Below, piece by piece: positions 1 through 13,700 of a DNA stretch of 64,000 nt. The notes beneath the pieces are model-generated. The model was not told the DNA's origin. It did not search any database and was given only the letters and a program-made list of their open reading frames with translations. The stretch spans positions 32,006,882 through 32,070,881 of the forward strand of contig OX421507.1 of assembly GCA_949126835.1 (NCBI GenBank), read 5' to 3'. This DNA is from Anisus vortex (taxonomy: Eukaryota; Mollusca; Gastropoda; Planorbidae). Made by a program: the position numbers and the translations under genes. Every line of letters starts with the position of its first letter. Within the stretch, counting starts at the first letter, position 1.

Positions 1-666
1 CAGGAGTTTTGGGCCTAGTGGACGTTATAATCTTCTATCTTGAAGGAACGTCTGTAAACTTATAAGAATATCTGCAGTTTGGCATAGCTTTAATAAGCTA
101 ATACACATTTGTAACTCTATAATAAAATCAATACACAGTAGTATTTAATACTATAATGAGCACAAGACAAGGTAGTGTAATACTATACTATACAAAATAT
201 ATACAAGATGTTTTACTATGTGTTATAAACTTTTATTTGTATAACCTCTCCTTTTCTAATTCCAGCAGTAGGCCTTCTAAGCAAGGGAGTCAAGGTCACT
301 CTCTTTTCTTATTGTTGTTAACATCCAAAGGTTTTCGGACACATGGTTCAAGGTCGTTTCACTCCACAACTAGGTCAGTGGGGGAAAAGTACATTCGCTT
401 TGGTGTGTTGTTACACACAAAGAGTTTGACTAGCGGTCAGAGATAAACAAAATTGTTAGACGAGGGGAGGTAATACAAATGAGAGTAACACATTTCAGCT
501 TTCTCCAAAAAAAAAAATGCTTACAATTTGTAAGAAATGGAAATCTTTTTACATCTTGCAAATGTATCAAAAAAAAATATATTTCAGTAACACAGAAACT
601 ATTGTCTTCGTTTTATTTTAAAGGTTGTACAATATCAAAGTAAGACGATGTATAGAAGAGAAAAAC
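1..666. other. left flank, no exon recognised
   Basis: AT-rich sequence downstream of the last visible espin exon. It should be espin intron if the donor at 670 is used. Bases 27-75 resemble, in reverse, the start of a dispersed repeat also seen near 33.76, 53.9 and 62.9 kb. I see no open frame on the minus strand that looks like the espin actin-binding module. Confidence 0.5.
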
Positions 667-670
667 TTAC

Positions 671-1721
671 TTGTTTACATCATCTCTAGCCACAGGGTCA
701 CTGCTGGTATGGACAGAATGAGGACGGGACACACCATTTTGACCTCTTCCGTCCGTGACATTATGACTGACCGAGGGCTTCGAGGTTTGATTCCCCGTGC
801 CGTTGACCTGTACTGGTGGCTTGGGGTCTTTCAATAATGCTGGCACATTGTTGGAGGCAGCAGAGCCGGGCGACAGTGTTCTTGTCGTGGCCATTTCTTG
901 ATGTTTATTGGCCGTAGAATTGGCCACGTCTACCTTGTCATGTGACACACCTCCGGTGGAAATGATGGTCACGTGACCCCCATGAGCGTCAACCACATGC
1001 TTTGTTTCGTCGTCGTGCAAAATGTTTCCTAAAAGGCCGTTTCCTGCCGACGCTTCCAGAGAATTCTGGTCCATCTTTTTATGTATCTGCTTTTCTGCGT
1101 AGCTCTGGTGCTCTTCCCTGACGCAGATCTCTCCGCTGTCTGGACAGATGTACTCCGTGGCTCCCTGCTGAAAGGCAGCCTTCACCTTGGCAAATTTATT
1201 TTTGGAAACAGTGTTAAAGTCCTGCCTGTATTGGGTGCTATAATATGGCTTTTTCTTGGCGGGTGGGGAAACGGTCGATTGGTTGGAAACTTTTGTTGGG
1301 GGGGCAGTTGAATGGTTTGGGGTAACAGTTACCTGGTCTGAAACTGTGGTTGGGGCAGCAGTAAAGGGGACTGAAGCTGCCGTTGGGGCAACAGGGTGGT
1401 TCAATGGGCTTTTTACGGAGGCCCCATTACTCTGAACACTGTGGCTTGAGGTGGACCCTGTGGACGCCGCTGACCGCGATGTCTCTGGCTTGACTTTCAC
1501 AGATGCTGGTCTGCTGTAAATATTGACAGGCCCTGGCCTTGAGTAGGAAGTCAACCTACCTAGGGATGTATTCTCACTAGGCCCTGGACGCAGAGGCACA
1601 GAAGTGACTTGGGTGGGCTTCAGACTTTCCTGTTTTGTAGACTGGATGCCATTCCCAGGGGAGTTGAGGTCAGAATGAGATGATAGAATATGTTTGGGCG
1701 TATGGTGGACATCGGCCTTTA
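671..1721 (-). CDS. ESPN: espin exon 8 (long low-complexity linker)
   Basis: 1051 bp opening with TATAG|TAAAGG and coding residues 480-829. Most is Ser/Thr/Pro/Val-rich and probably disordered. Residues about 635-698 (starting KKKPYYSTQYRQDFNTVSKN) look more ordered, with conserved-looking aromatics and a CPDSGEIC pair of cysteines. The end reads AAC AA|GTAAGT: a consensus donor overlapping a TAA in the same frame. I favour splicing, because the actin-binding module is otherwise missing. Confidence 0.8.
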
Positions 1722-4700
1722 CTATAAATAAAATGTTTAAACAATACAATGAGTTAATCACTATAATGTAATAGTCCTTCTACACAATCAATCTTTTACA
1801 AAAGAAATAAAGTATCACGTCAGACCAAATTGATCCATAAGGCCAGTGAAAAAGCATTCACCAGTTTCTGTATCCACAAAAAAACTAGAGGATTGTGTGG
1901 ACAGCACAATGCCCAGCTGCCTTTACTTTCCCCTACCACTAAAGTCAGGTACCCATCAGAGCTGGGTAGACTCAGGGACACTCTCCAGACCAGGGAACAA
2001 ATCTTAGCCTTCATCAGGATTTGAACCCTGGACCTTTGGTAGGTCAGCATTGTCAGTCCGAATGCGCTGCCGTTCGGCTACCATGGCCCATAAACAAAGA
2101 CACTAATTGAATTGTGGACACCCACACAAAAAAAAGTTGACACAAGAAATTGTCCAGTTTGAGATTCGTTGATTGAAGTGTCTGTAGATGTATGAAGACA
2201 ATATAAATGGATATTATAAAGACATATAACATTTATGAAAACTTACCCACGTGAACAATGGGGCCTAGTTGAGTTTCAAATATTCCAAAGTTAGACGCTG
2301 TTGAGTCAACTGTAAATAAAAAAAATAAAAAAATGTTGTAACTTGTAATTTATTTACATCAAAACTTGGCACAATTAATAGAACTCTAAAAACATAGGCA
2401 GGGCATGCTTGTCACGTGTTCCCATAACCCTAACCCTAACCCTAACCCATAACAATACCTAACAACTCCCAGATTCTAGTCTTAGATATTATTTCCCACA
2501 TCTGGAAGGTGTCCATTAGTCTGCCCAGCTACAATTATGGCTACTTGATATCAGCTGGGAAAAATGTGTAAGTGGCCGGGCATTGGTTCTGCTACACAAT
2601 GCCTTTGCGTGTCATGGCCACTGGAACTAGTGACTGCCTCTTGACTTATGCCAAAGACCTTCATCATCTGAGTACTTTACTTAAACAGGTCGTCCACGCC
2701 TCCGCTACAAAGATGTCTGCACGAGGGACATGAGAGCAGCCAGAATAAGCACAAGTGACTGGGAGGAGAAGGCAGAGGATTGGTCCACCTGGCACAGTGC
2801 TGTCAGGGAAGGGGTGAAAATAGCAGAGGAAAGTAGAATGGAGAAGACCATAGTTAAAAGGGCTAGAAGAAAAGAGAAGAAAATAGGATCCACGGAACAC
2901 GTGTGCAAATGCTGCGATAAAGACTGTCACTCAAGGATAGGCCTGCTCAGCCACACGAGGAAGTGCAACCTGGAACCACGGTGATGCACCATCGTCTCGC
3001 GAGACGGCAGGATGCCATTGATGACTTCACTTGTTAACAACACATAAATTACACGTTCAATTTAAATGAAATATTCATTTACGTGAACTAATCCATACAT
3101 CTAGTGTATAATGAAATTATCCGTAATAAGATGCTGCCTTATTAAAGCAATGGGGCACGGTAGCCGAGCGCGTTCGACTGGCGAGCCGAAGGTCCCGGGT
3201 TCGAATCCTGGTGCAGGCTAGGATTTTTTCCTGGGTCCGGAGGGTGTCCATGAGTCTACCCAGCTCTAATGGGTACCTGACCTTAGTTGGTGTGAAGTAA
3301 AGGCGGCTGTGCATAGTGCTGGCCACACAATCACCTAGTATGTCGTGGCCATAGAGACTGATGAACGCTGCTTCATCTGACCTATGGATCAATTCGGTCC
3401 GACGGGTACTTTACTTATTAAAGCAATGGTTATACAGAAGTAAATTTGTAGATTATACAAGTACAAGGGTTTTAAAATGAATGCTAGTTGAAGCCTATCT
3501 GTTATTTTTTTATGATTTATAATGTTTAACATGTGATTACACCAAAAGAAAAAAAAAGACTACCCAATTTATGATTAATTAAATATGTTATTTGATTACA
3601 CAAACATGATTACAAACAGTGTAATTTCATGCAAGAAAGATTACACAAATTAGTGATTCCACAAATATGATTACATAACTGTGATTACACACCGTTTAAT
3701 TTCATGCAAGAGTGATTACACAAATTCGTGATTACACAAATATGATTACATAACTGTGGTTACAAAAATATAGTTACATAACTGTGATTACACAAACATG
3801 ATTACACAAACATGATTATACAAACATGATTACACAAACCTGAGTACACAAATATGATTACATAACTGTGATTGCACAAATGAGTGATTACACAAACATG
3901 ATTACACAAAAATGATTACACAAACCTGAGTACACAAATATGATTACACAAACATGATTACACAAACATGATTACACAAACCTGAGTACACAAATGAGTG
4001 ATTACACAAAAATGATTACACAAACATGATTACACAAACATGATTACACAAACATGATTACACAAACCTGAGTACACAAATATGATTACATAACTGTGAT
4101 TACACAAATGAGTGATTACACATATATGATTACATAACTGTGAATACACAAACATAATTGCACAAATGTGATTACACAAACATGATTACACAAACCTGAG
4201 TACACAAATATGATTACATAACTGTGATTACACAAATGAGTGATTACACAAATATGATTACACAAACATGATTACACAAACATGATTACACAAACCTGAG
4301 TACACAAATATGATTACATAACTGTGATTACACAAATGAGTGATTACACAAATATGATTACACAAACATGATTACACAAACATGATGACACAAACCTGAG
4401 TACACAAACATGATTACACAAACATGATTACACAAACCTGAGTACACAAATATGATTACATAACTGTGATTACACAAATGAGTGATTACACAAACATGAT
4501 TACACAAACATGATTACACAAACATGATTACACAAACCTGAGTACACAAATATGATTACATAACTGTGATTACACAAATGAGTGATTACACAAGTATGAT
4601 TACATAACTGTGAATACACAATCACAAACATAATTGCACTTAATGTGATAACACAAAAATGATTACATAACTGTGATTACACAAATGAGTGATTAGACAA

Positions 4701-7700
4701 ATAGGCTATAGTTACACAAAGATGATTACAATATTACATAACTGTGATTACACAAATAAGTGCACAAATGCTTTTACACAAACATGATTACATAACTGAT
4801 ACTGTGATTACACAAACCTGATTACACAAATGTTATTACACAAGTATACTACCCACAGAAGATCAGGTGTAAATGAAATCCTCTAATAAAACATCTAAGC
4901 CATACAGAGTGAATATTATACACCCACCGTGGCAATATATTATCTAATAAATTTACTTCCTTTTGTGCCAACACCGCCAGCAACACGCCTCCAGTATCTT
5001 ACCTGGCATCGCCACGGATTTCCTCTCCCCCTCCTTCGCCCCATCTCACCACCATGTAGTACTAGAGACTTGTTCAACAGAACCAGCTACACACACACAC
5101 ACTCCGTGTCTTCTTCAATCAATAGCTGCACTCGTGACGTAGACACAACCCCTACCCCTACCACGTGACGTTCAGACTTCAGTGTCACATTGAAATGTTA
5201 TTGACGGATTGTACCAGCATTAACCCCCCACCTTTTCCACCCCTCCAAACCTCTACAACCCACATCCTCCCCCCCCCCCCTGCTACCAGTCGCAGCTCTC
5301 CTAAATCTCCTATTGTTCGACCACATTGACAAGTAAGGCCAACAGTGGGCCTACACCCTACATGTATAATTATTACACAGTCGCCAGGGAACAAAACAAT
5401 CGGGAAATCCAGGGCGCTATTAATAGAACGGGGAAATGTGTTACAGGCTAAATATAGCAACAGTAAGCAGTGCCTCTTCAAACACCCCGCTTTTATAACC
5501 GGTATAATTTTGGGCTTAATAACACTGTAAAGTGTAGACATCTATATAGACTAGAACATGCCCAAGATAGACCTGGACTATATGTTTATACTACACTTAA
5601 GTATAGATTACTTGTAGGCTAATATAGAAATGATACAAATAATAGTTGGTCGCGAAGAAAGTTCTAAAAAAAAAAGTTTGAATAACGCTAGAGTAGGTCA
5701 TTGACCTTGGACTGCTAGGTAAACAGAACCGACTTCTGTAACATATGAACCCCATCAACGCTGGCTAAGTGTGGAAGCCACCGATACGCTTACATTAAGA
5801 GCACACCGCTGGGCTTACGAATTTGGGGGGGGGGGGGAACGACCCTTGTTGCGTGTGCGAGGTCTCATTGTACTGCCGAGCGGCTCCGAGACTCGGTGGG
5901 GGAGGAAGCAATGTACGCAGCAGCCCGTCTCAACCGCGCCCTGGTTCCTGGATGTCCCTGACCAATAGACTGGAATTTGTGATATCGGGCCACAGTGCAT
6001 GTATACCAGCGATCCCAATGGGGATTCCGCAGTGTAGTGCATGTATACCAGCGATCCCAATGGGGATTCCGCAGTGTAGTGCATGTATACCAGCGATCCC
6101 AATGGGGATTCCGCAGTGTAGTGCATGTATACCAGCGATCCCAATGGGGATTCCGCAGTGTAGTGCATGTATACCAGCGATCCCAATGGGGATTCCGCAG
6201 TGTAGTGCATGTATACCAGCGATCCCAATGGGGATTCCGCAGTGTAGTGCATGTATACCAGCGATCCCAATGGGGATTCCGCAGTGTAGTGCATGTATAC
6301 CAGCGATCCCAATGGGGATTCCACAGTGTCGTGCATGTACTACGGAGACCGTAGGCCTAACCTATGTTAGGAGACAAGCCTTATGGGAGTGCCGCTTGAT
6401 GGGCCCTACTCCCCATCATAACGCCCGGGACCACCAACTTTCATAAAGGTGACCCTTATTCAACTTAGATCTATGTTTTTATATCAAGGAGTATCAAGTT
6501 TACAAGGCCACAATCAACAACCTATGATGGAGAATGATAACAACCAACTTTTATGTGTGGCACTTACTAACCTTAGATATATGTTTTTACATCAATATCA
6601 AAGCCAGCGGGTTAATCCAAGACTCTAGTTTCCCTGTTTTGTTGTGCGTGTGTTTTGTTTAATGAAAGCTAAAAGTTTGCTTGTTGTGTGTGATACGGTC
6701 ATCTAGAAACAAACTGGAATTGTCGCACCCAAAGTCGGGGGTTCAAATCCTAGTTAAGTCTGTGTTGAAAGTGTGTCACATAGTCTATCCAGCTCAGATG
6801 GATGTACCTGACACTGTGAGGTGGGAACTGAATCTATTTAATTAATAAACTAATGAGACAATGACAGTCAAAGATAAACAGAAACATTGTCTTAGATTCT
6901 AAGTAAATATAAACTATTTGTAAACAATTCTTACCGGATATGCTAGAGACTGTTCTATTGACGGTTGTCTTGGCAACGTCTGCCTGCCTGACATAGTGTC
7001 TATTGGAAGGGAGGCCGGCGCTGGAATCCAGCACAGTTATCTCGTCCTCGGCCTCGGAGAGTGGGGAGGGGGGTGAAATGGAGGTGGTGGTGGTCTGCGA
7101 CAGGGAGCCGGGGGGAGAGAACGGAAGGGGCGGGGGAGGGAGCGGCGGGGTGGGCGGGTAGGCGCTACCTGTCTCTGTGAACGAGGGGCGGTGGGTGGAT
7201 CGTATTGCCCGTGAACCGTTTGCCTGTGATAGGAGTAAACAATCGAATTATAGCCCATGTATGTAGAATACATCTAATTATAGCACATTTATGTGGAATA
7301 CATCTAATTATAGCACATGCATGTAGAATACATCTAATTATAGCACATGTTTGTAGAATACATCTAATTATAGCACATGTATGTAGAATACATCTAATTA
7401 TAGCACATGTTTGCAGAATACATCTAATCATAGCACATGTTTGTAGAATACATCTAATTATAGCCCATGTATGTAGAATACATCTAATTATAGCACATTT
7501 ATGTGGAATACATATAATTATAGCACATGTATGTAGAATACATCTAATTATAGCACATGTATGTAGAATACATCTAATTATAGCACATGTATGCAGAATA
7601 CATCTAATTATAGCACATGTATGTAGAATACATCTAATTATAGCACATGTATGTAGAATACATCTAATTATAGCACATGTATGCAGAATACATCTAATTA

Positions 7701-10700
7701 TAGCACATGTTTGTAGAATACATCTAATTATAGCACATGTTTGTAGAATACATCTAATTATATAGCACCAGTCGGTGTAAAACTAAAAAACTATGTAGAT
7801 AGCTTACCGCCTGACTTGGATTGTTTGGGAGTTTAGCAAGAGCCTGCTCGGCGCTGATCTCCCCTCGGATGACAGCCGCGGCCTCTTTCTGTCCACATTT
7901 GTCCGCCAGCTCAGCAGCAGTCAGGCCTTCGTTGTCGACCAGAGTGACGTCACAGTTCGCCCTCAGCAATGCGACAACGGTCTATGAAATATACGACAGA
8001 CATACATTATATCATATACTATAATATACATGGACCGCTTGCTTTAGTATTTCTGCTATATGATGACTCCATAGACTATAATATACATGGACCGCTTGCT
8101 TTAGTATTTCTGCTATATGATGACTCGAAACACTGATTTTCGGAATTCCCGATTCGTATAATACTTTGCGCTACCGTTTTATTGAATCGCTTGAATTTTC
8201 TCAATGAAAAATTAAAATTAAAATTGAAAGTTCTATACAGCGGAAACATTTAAGAAACAATGAGGTGCGTAGAAGTAATTTAAGACAGCCTTATTGGTTG
8301 CGCACGGAAGAAAGTACATATAAGCTCTAAGAATAGAGCAAGCGGTCCATCTTATTATAGTCTATGATTATACGTACATTGAAACAGGAAGTTCTTTAAA
8401 AAAAAAATACATGGCAAGTGTGGAAATTCACATATATCATATATTACGTATAGTCTAGTTGTACAGGGTCGGCAACCTTTTGATAATAGAGTGCCAAAAA
8501 GGGATTTCTAATCCATTCAGCGTGCCAACAGCCTTAAAAGTCATTCGGCTCTAGCACTCATTTTCTTGTAGGAGGGACTTGAATTGCCGTTTTGGAGTTC
8601 TTCCGCGTGCTATTGAAAATCACCCTGCGTGCCAAGTCTTGGCACGCGTTGGCACGCGTGCCATAGGTTGCCGACCCTTGGACTAGTAGATCTATTATTG
8701 AATTAGAATGTTTGTTAGTGACAAACGGGGCACGGTAGCCGAGCGGCAGCGCCTTCGACTGGCGAGCCGAAGGTCCCGGGTTCGAATCCTGGTGCAGGCT
8801 AGGATTTTTTCCCGGGTCTGGAGGGTGTCCCTGAGTCTAACCAGCTCTGATGGGTAACTGACCTTAGTTTGGGTAAAGTAAAGGCGGCTGTGCATATTGC
8901 TGGCCACACAATCACCTAATATGCCGTGGCCACAGAAACTGGTGAACGCTGCTTCATCGGACCTATGGATCAATTCGGTCAGAAGGATACTTTACTTTAC
9001 GATAAAAGAAAGTTTGGGAAAATGCTGGAGTAAAGCCAACAACATTGGAGAATGGTTTAGGACTATCGTACGGGTAGGACAAGGATGCCTGCTCTCACCA
9101 ACTCTCTTCAACATCTTTGTTTGGAGAAAACCATGTCGGATGCATTGGAAGATCATGAAGAGACAGTCAGCATAGGTGACAGAACGATCACCAATCTTCG
9201 ATTTGCTGTTGACATAAAATTCATAGGTTCTCAACGGGGGCGTTATCGCCCCCCCCCCAGGGGGGGCGGTGAGAGGCTTTAGGAGGGCGCTGACATTCCC
9301 GGGGGCGATTTGGGGGCGGTGAAGGTTAAGTGGGCGGTACAAATGTACCTGATATAATTTGAACACCTCAGATATTTGAATCGATTAGTTTTTGGATGAA
9401 ATATGATGTAAACGCAAGTGCTGCTAAATATCTGATATCCCCCAACAGTAGGCATACATATTATTAAACTAATAAGAAATAGGAATCGCAATGACTTTTT
9501 GATGAAGTAGGGGTCAGTATTTGGCAAATATGGTATGCGGCCGGCTGGTCCAATTGTTGGTTCACCGGACTGTCGCCCTAACATATTATGCTAATATTAA
9601 TGATATTTTGATCGCAGTTTTACCGAGATGTCCTTTAATCCGTTTGAATCCTTAAGGATAGGGTTGCCACCCGTCTCGATATATCGGGACCGTCACCGTT
9701 ATGGACCTTGTTGTCCCGACATCCCGACAGGACCCAAATTTGTCCCGATTTGGTACACTACTGTTACGAGCTTGGCTCAAATACTGAAGTAACGCCATCT
9801 GTTAGTACAGTATGCAAATGCAGCCTTAGTTAGTTTTATAACTACGTAGAATGAAACAACAACTTGCTGAAAAAGGTGAAATCTTCCGAACAATATGGCG
9901 TCCGACCAACAACTTCTCACTACAAGTTCCATGTAATTATTTTCTAAATAAAAAGTAATTATATTAAATCAATTTTTACTTCATTTCTACATCCCCATCT
10001 GAGGTATCCCGACGAGATCCCAGCTAGATATGGCAACCCTACTTAAGAAGGAAGTTTTCATTACCGATAGCGGTATAGATACGTAGTAATCATACAAACT
10101 GGGTAGTTATTGTAATGCTTGAAAGTATACATATAAATTATTTAGTCATATAATATTCATTTAATTTTCAAATACTTTTTACAGTTTGATCATTTCAAAG
10201 TTATAAATGTAAGCCATCTATTTTTGTTATAAAAGGAAAATAATACAGAAATATTATATCCAATGAAACGGGTTAATTATCTCCCTTTTATTAACAAATG
10301 TTTCCACATCTGATTCAATAGTGATGCCGAACAAGTTCTGTTTTGTAATATAACAAATATTACTGATTATTATTATTTCTTTATATACATTCAACATTAT
10401 GGTATTCAAAACAAGTAGAGAACGACCGATATTCGGTTTCGGCGCCGATAATAGGCAAAAACAAATTTTCGGCGTGGTTTCGGTTTCGGACGAAGCCAAA
10501 AGGTTAGTTTTCGGTTTGTTTACGGTTTCAACCGAAACTGATATTGACTTTCGGCCATCAGCCGAATATCTATTTTAACTTTAAAAATTCAAAATGCTAC
10601 GCTATTGCTGCATCTATTACTCTGCTTATTGATACTTTCATTTAGTTAAACTGTTGTGAATTAATCTGTGTGAAGTAGGGATGTTAAACGAAAATTGAAT

Positions 10701-13700
10701 TTCTGGAGGAAATCATTCATAACTGTGTCCCACGATTTATTTATCTTTTTATCTGAAGAAATATTTGTAAACCCTGTTTGATTAGTACAAAACAATTCCT
10801 TAACATTATATTCCTTGCAAACACTCGTTTGTCAGAGGCGACTTATAGTTGTGTTCTTTTTTTCAATTTCCGAATAAGCTAATTGCTTGTGAATTTGCTA
10901 TACAAGCACATACAACAGCAAATGCAGATATTAACACTAGTCGTCGGTACAGACATTTGATCTATATATTCGAAAAAAACAAACAAAAAAAAACTGGAAT
11001 TTTCCCACTGATGCTGGACGCTCCTTTAACAGACAAACAGACCGATAGACGTAAGGTTGCGAGATACTTGGACTTCAAAAGGAGGACATAGGAGAGACAA
11101 AAAGAATAACATATTTAGTGTTTCACAATCCACAATCAGTTCAGTTTTATTACATTAGCTGTCAATAATTGTATATTAGTAAAACTGACCCAACAATTTA
11201 TTTAATGTAGACTGAAAAGCAACTTGGGCAATTAAAAAAACTACTTTGCAGAGCATGTAAGGTTCTTTTCAAAAACGTTTAATTTTCTTGCCGGACGTCT
11301 GTCAACCCTAGATAGATGTGTCTGGGTTTTATTCATATTCTACAAATATTCTTTTAATGTGTGTAACATATAGATCTAACATCCACTGATTTATATTATA
11401 ATTATAAAGGTCTAAATTCATGACAAAACCGCCTTTGACTTCTGCTAATCCAAAATCAACTTTTTTTTTTACAAAGATTTCACCACGTTCTAAGGATCAA
11501 TGGTTCTTCGTATTTTTTTTTATAGTATAATCAATGCAAATTTGTCTTTTCCAAACTATAACTTACTTTGCCCGGGGGCGGAGATGGGAAAAAGAAAATG
11601 GGTAAAAAATCAAATATTTTGAACCGAAAATAGGTTTTGAGAAAAAAAGAAAGGATATTAACATCCCTATTGTGAAGTAGAAGACTGAAGTTAATAATAA
11701 CGGATTATTGAATCACTCCAAATAATTATTTGCTCAAATAGAGTGCCCATAAAATAGTTAATATTACACATAAATGTGCAGTCTTTTGAAATCATTTGTT
11801 TCGCGTTTTCGTTTTTTTTTCGGTTTCGGCCGAAGTTGTAGTTAAACATTTGGTTTCGGCTTCGGTTTCGGCCGAAAGTCAATGCATAATATTCGGTATG
11901 GTTTCGTTTTCGGCCGAATCTAAAAATTTGGTTTCGGTCGGTCTCTAATAACAATATTTAATTATTAGAGGATTAAATAATTTACGTTAAATAGTAACTT
12001 GTAAATAAACATTTCCTACTTTAATTATTTTGTCCATTTAAGGAGTTTTTATTTTAAACATTAATAATTACATAAATTACATGATAAGGTGCTATTAAAT
12101 AAGTCTCTTATATTTCTAAATAATAATACAAATAAATTTGTTTTAGAATTCATTATATTTATGTTTAATGAAAATTAAGTTGGGGGGCGGCGAGTGGAAA
12201 AAATGTAAAGGGGGCGGTGAGCCGAAAAAGGTTGAGAACCTATGAATGGACTGGTCTAGAGCGAGGAAGAATTAGCCAATCTAGTAAAACGACTAGACAA
12301 AACTTCCTCATGGAAGTCAGTGCCGAAAAGACAAAATTAATGACTAGTAACACCAGCGGCATCACCACGCAAATCAAGATTGGTGAGGAGACATTTAGAA
12401 ACAGTAGGCAGCTTTAAAAACCTTGAAGCAATTGTATCCGAAGAGGGCTCCAGGCCATAAGTAATGTCCAGGATTGCCCAGACACAGCAGCATCACTAAA
12501 GAGGCTCAAGACAATATGGAGAGACAAGAACTAAGTACGCAGCATCAAAATCAGGCTGATTGGTCAACTTTTTGTTTTTGAAGAAAGTCACTTCAAATAA
12601 AAAATTGGCGCGAATATGATTCCCCAACTGGAATACAAAGAAACCGAAACTTTCGGATGGCGTACAGAAGGTCCTGGGTTCGAATCCTAGTGAAGGCTGG
12701 AATTTTTTCCCAGGCTAAGAGGAATTGTCACGAGTCTAACGGGTAGTACCTGACATTAGTTTGCATTGTGCTGGCCACTCAATCCCCTAGTGTGACGTAT
12801 AGCTACATAAACTGGTGTACGCACAGTACGCTGCTTCACCGGCCTAACGGATCAATTTGGGCAGACGGGATACTTTTTAAAAAAAAAAAACTAGTTTAAC
12901 CTAGATTAACTTTGAACAGGTAGTTTCCCGCACCAAGTGACAAGAGATACATTTATACTTAAATAAACACATTATTAGAGATTTAGGAACTCTGTTGTTC
13001 CACTATCAGTGAGACTCTTTCAAAAAAATCATCTTTCAGCCAGGAAATACAATGGCTCAATAGCTAACACCTAATTGATAGGCCTACTTTTTTCTTGTAT
13101 GATAAATTTTAATGGTATGATAGTTTGCGCGAATGTCTATTTTGTTGAGTACAATTAATGGTTCTTAAATAATGTTTTTAAGTATGCTGAAAGACGGAAT
13201 TTATGTAGGCCTAATCAAATCAAATTTCCATTTAGTTGAGATCAATAAAGCAATCTTATCTTATCTTATCTTATACTATATATATATACAAGTCCTAAAC
13301 TATAACAAAAGGCCTAAAACTGACAATATTTTCAAGAAGCCCTAAACTATGAAAACAGCCTGACAACAAGTCTTTGTAATTTATTGTTTTGTTTTCAAAT
13401 GTTCACAATGCGACAGCAGGAGACCAAAAACAAGTGACCGGCACACTGGCCTACATATTCTTATCAAGGAGCTTATCTGTCAAGTGTTACAAGATAAATT
13501 GCCTCGTTATGGCGCTGTATGAAATGTTTGCCGCCTAAAAAGTCTGTCATTTACACGGCTGAGGTTTATGTAAGCTTTTGAGATGGTGGAAAATTAGGGA
13601 GATAAAACTGACCTCATTTTTCTTAGGCTTTGTTTTTTTCTTTCGGTCTAAAAATAGATGTACGCTGAACGCTGCAATACATTATAACGTGTCATTGGTT

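Larger units (their letters stand above)
9221..12245. mobile_element. 3.0-kb TIR transposon, non-coding, inserted into a retrotransposon
   Basis: Ends are TCATAGGTTCTCAAC and GTTGAGAACCTATGA, perfect inverted repeats. Subterminal GGGGGCGGTGA motifs occur on both sides. Deleting it restores the RT frame GAC ATA AAT GGA CTG, with a duplicated AT at each edge. No transposase was found. It carries two nested elements, at 9659 and 10416. Confidence 0.8.

Noticed and set aside
2426..2447. True telomere
   Set aside because: Only about 22 bp and surrounded by gene introns.
5823..6446. Repeat-protein frames over the 42-bp array
   Set aside because: 42 bp is divisible by three and lacks stops in several frames on both strands; there is no conserved flanking domain.
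7205..7765. 186-codon repeat frame in the 30-bp array
   Set aside because: It lies inside an espin intron and follows from the period being divisible by three.
8727..8800. Functional tRNA gene
   Set aside because: Box A and B are present but no acceptor stem closes, and the same head occurs with the same body in many copies, so it is a SINE.
9221..12245. LTR retrotransposon or integrated virus
   Set aside because: There are no long direct repeats, no gag/pol-like frames and no primer-binding site; the ends are inverted repeats.
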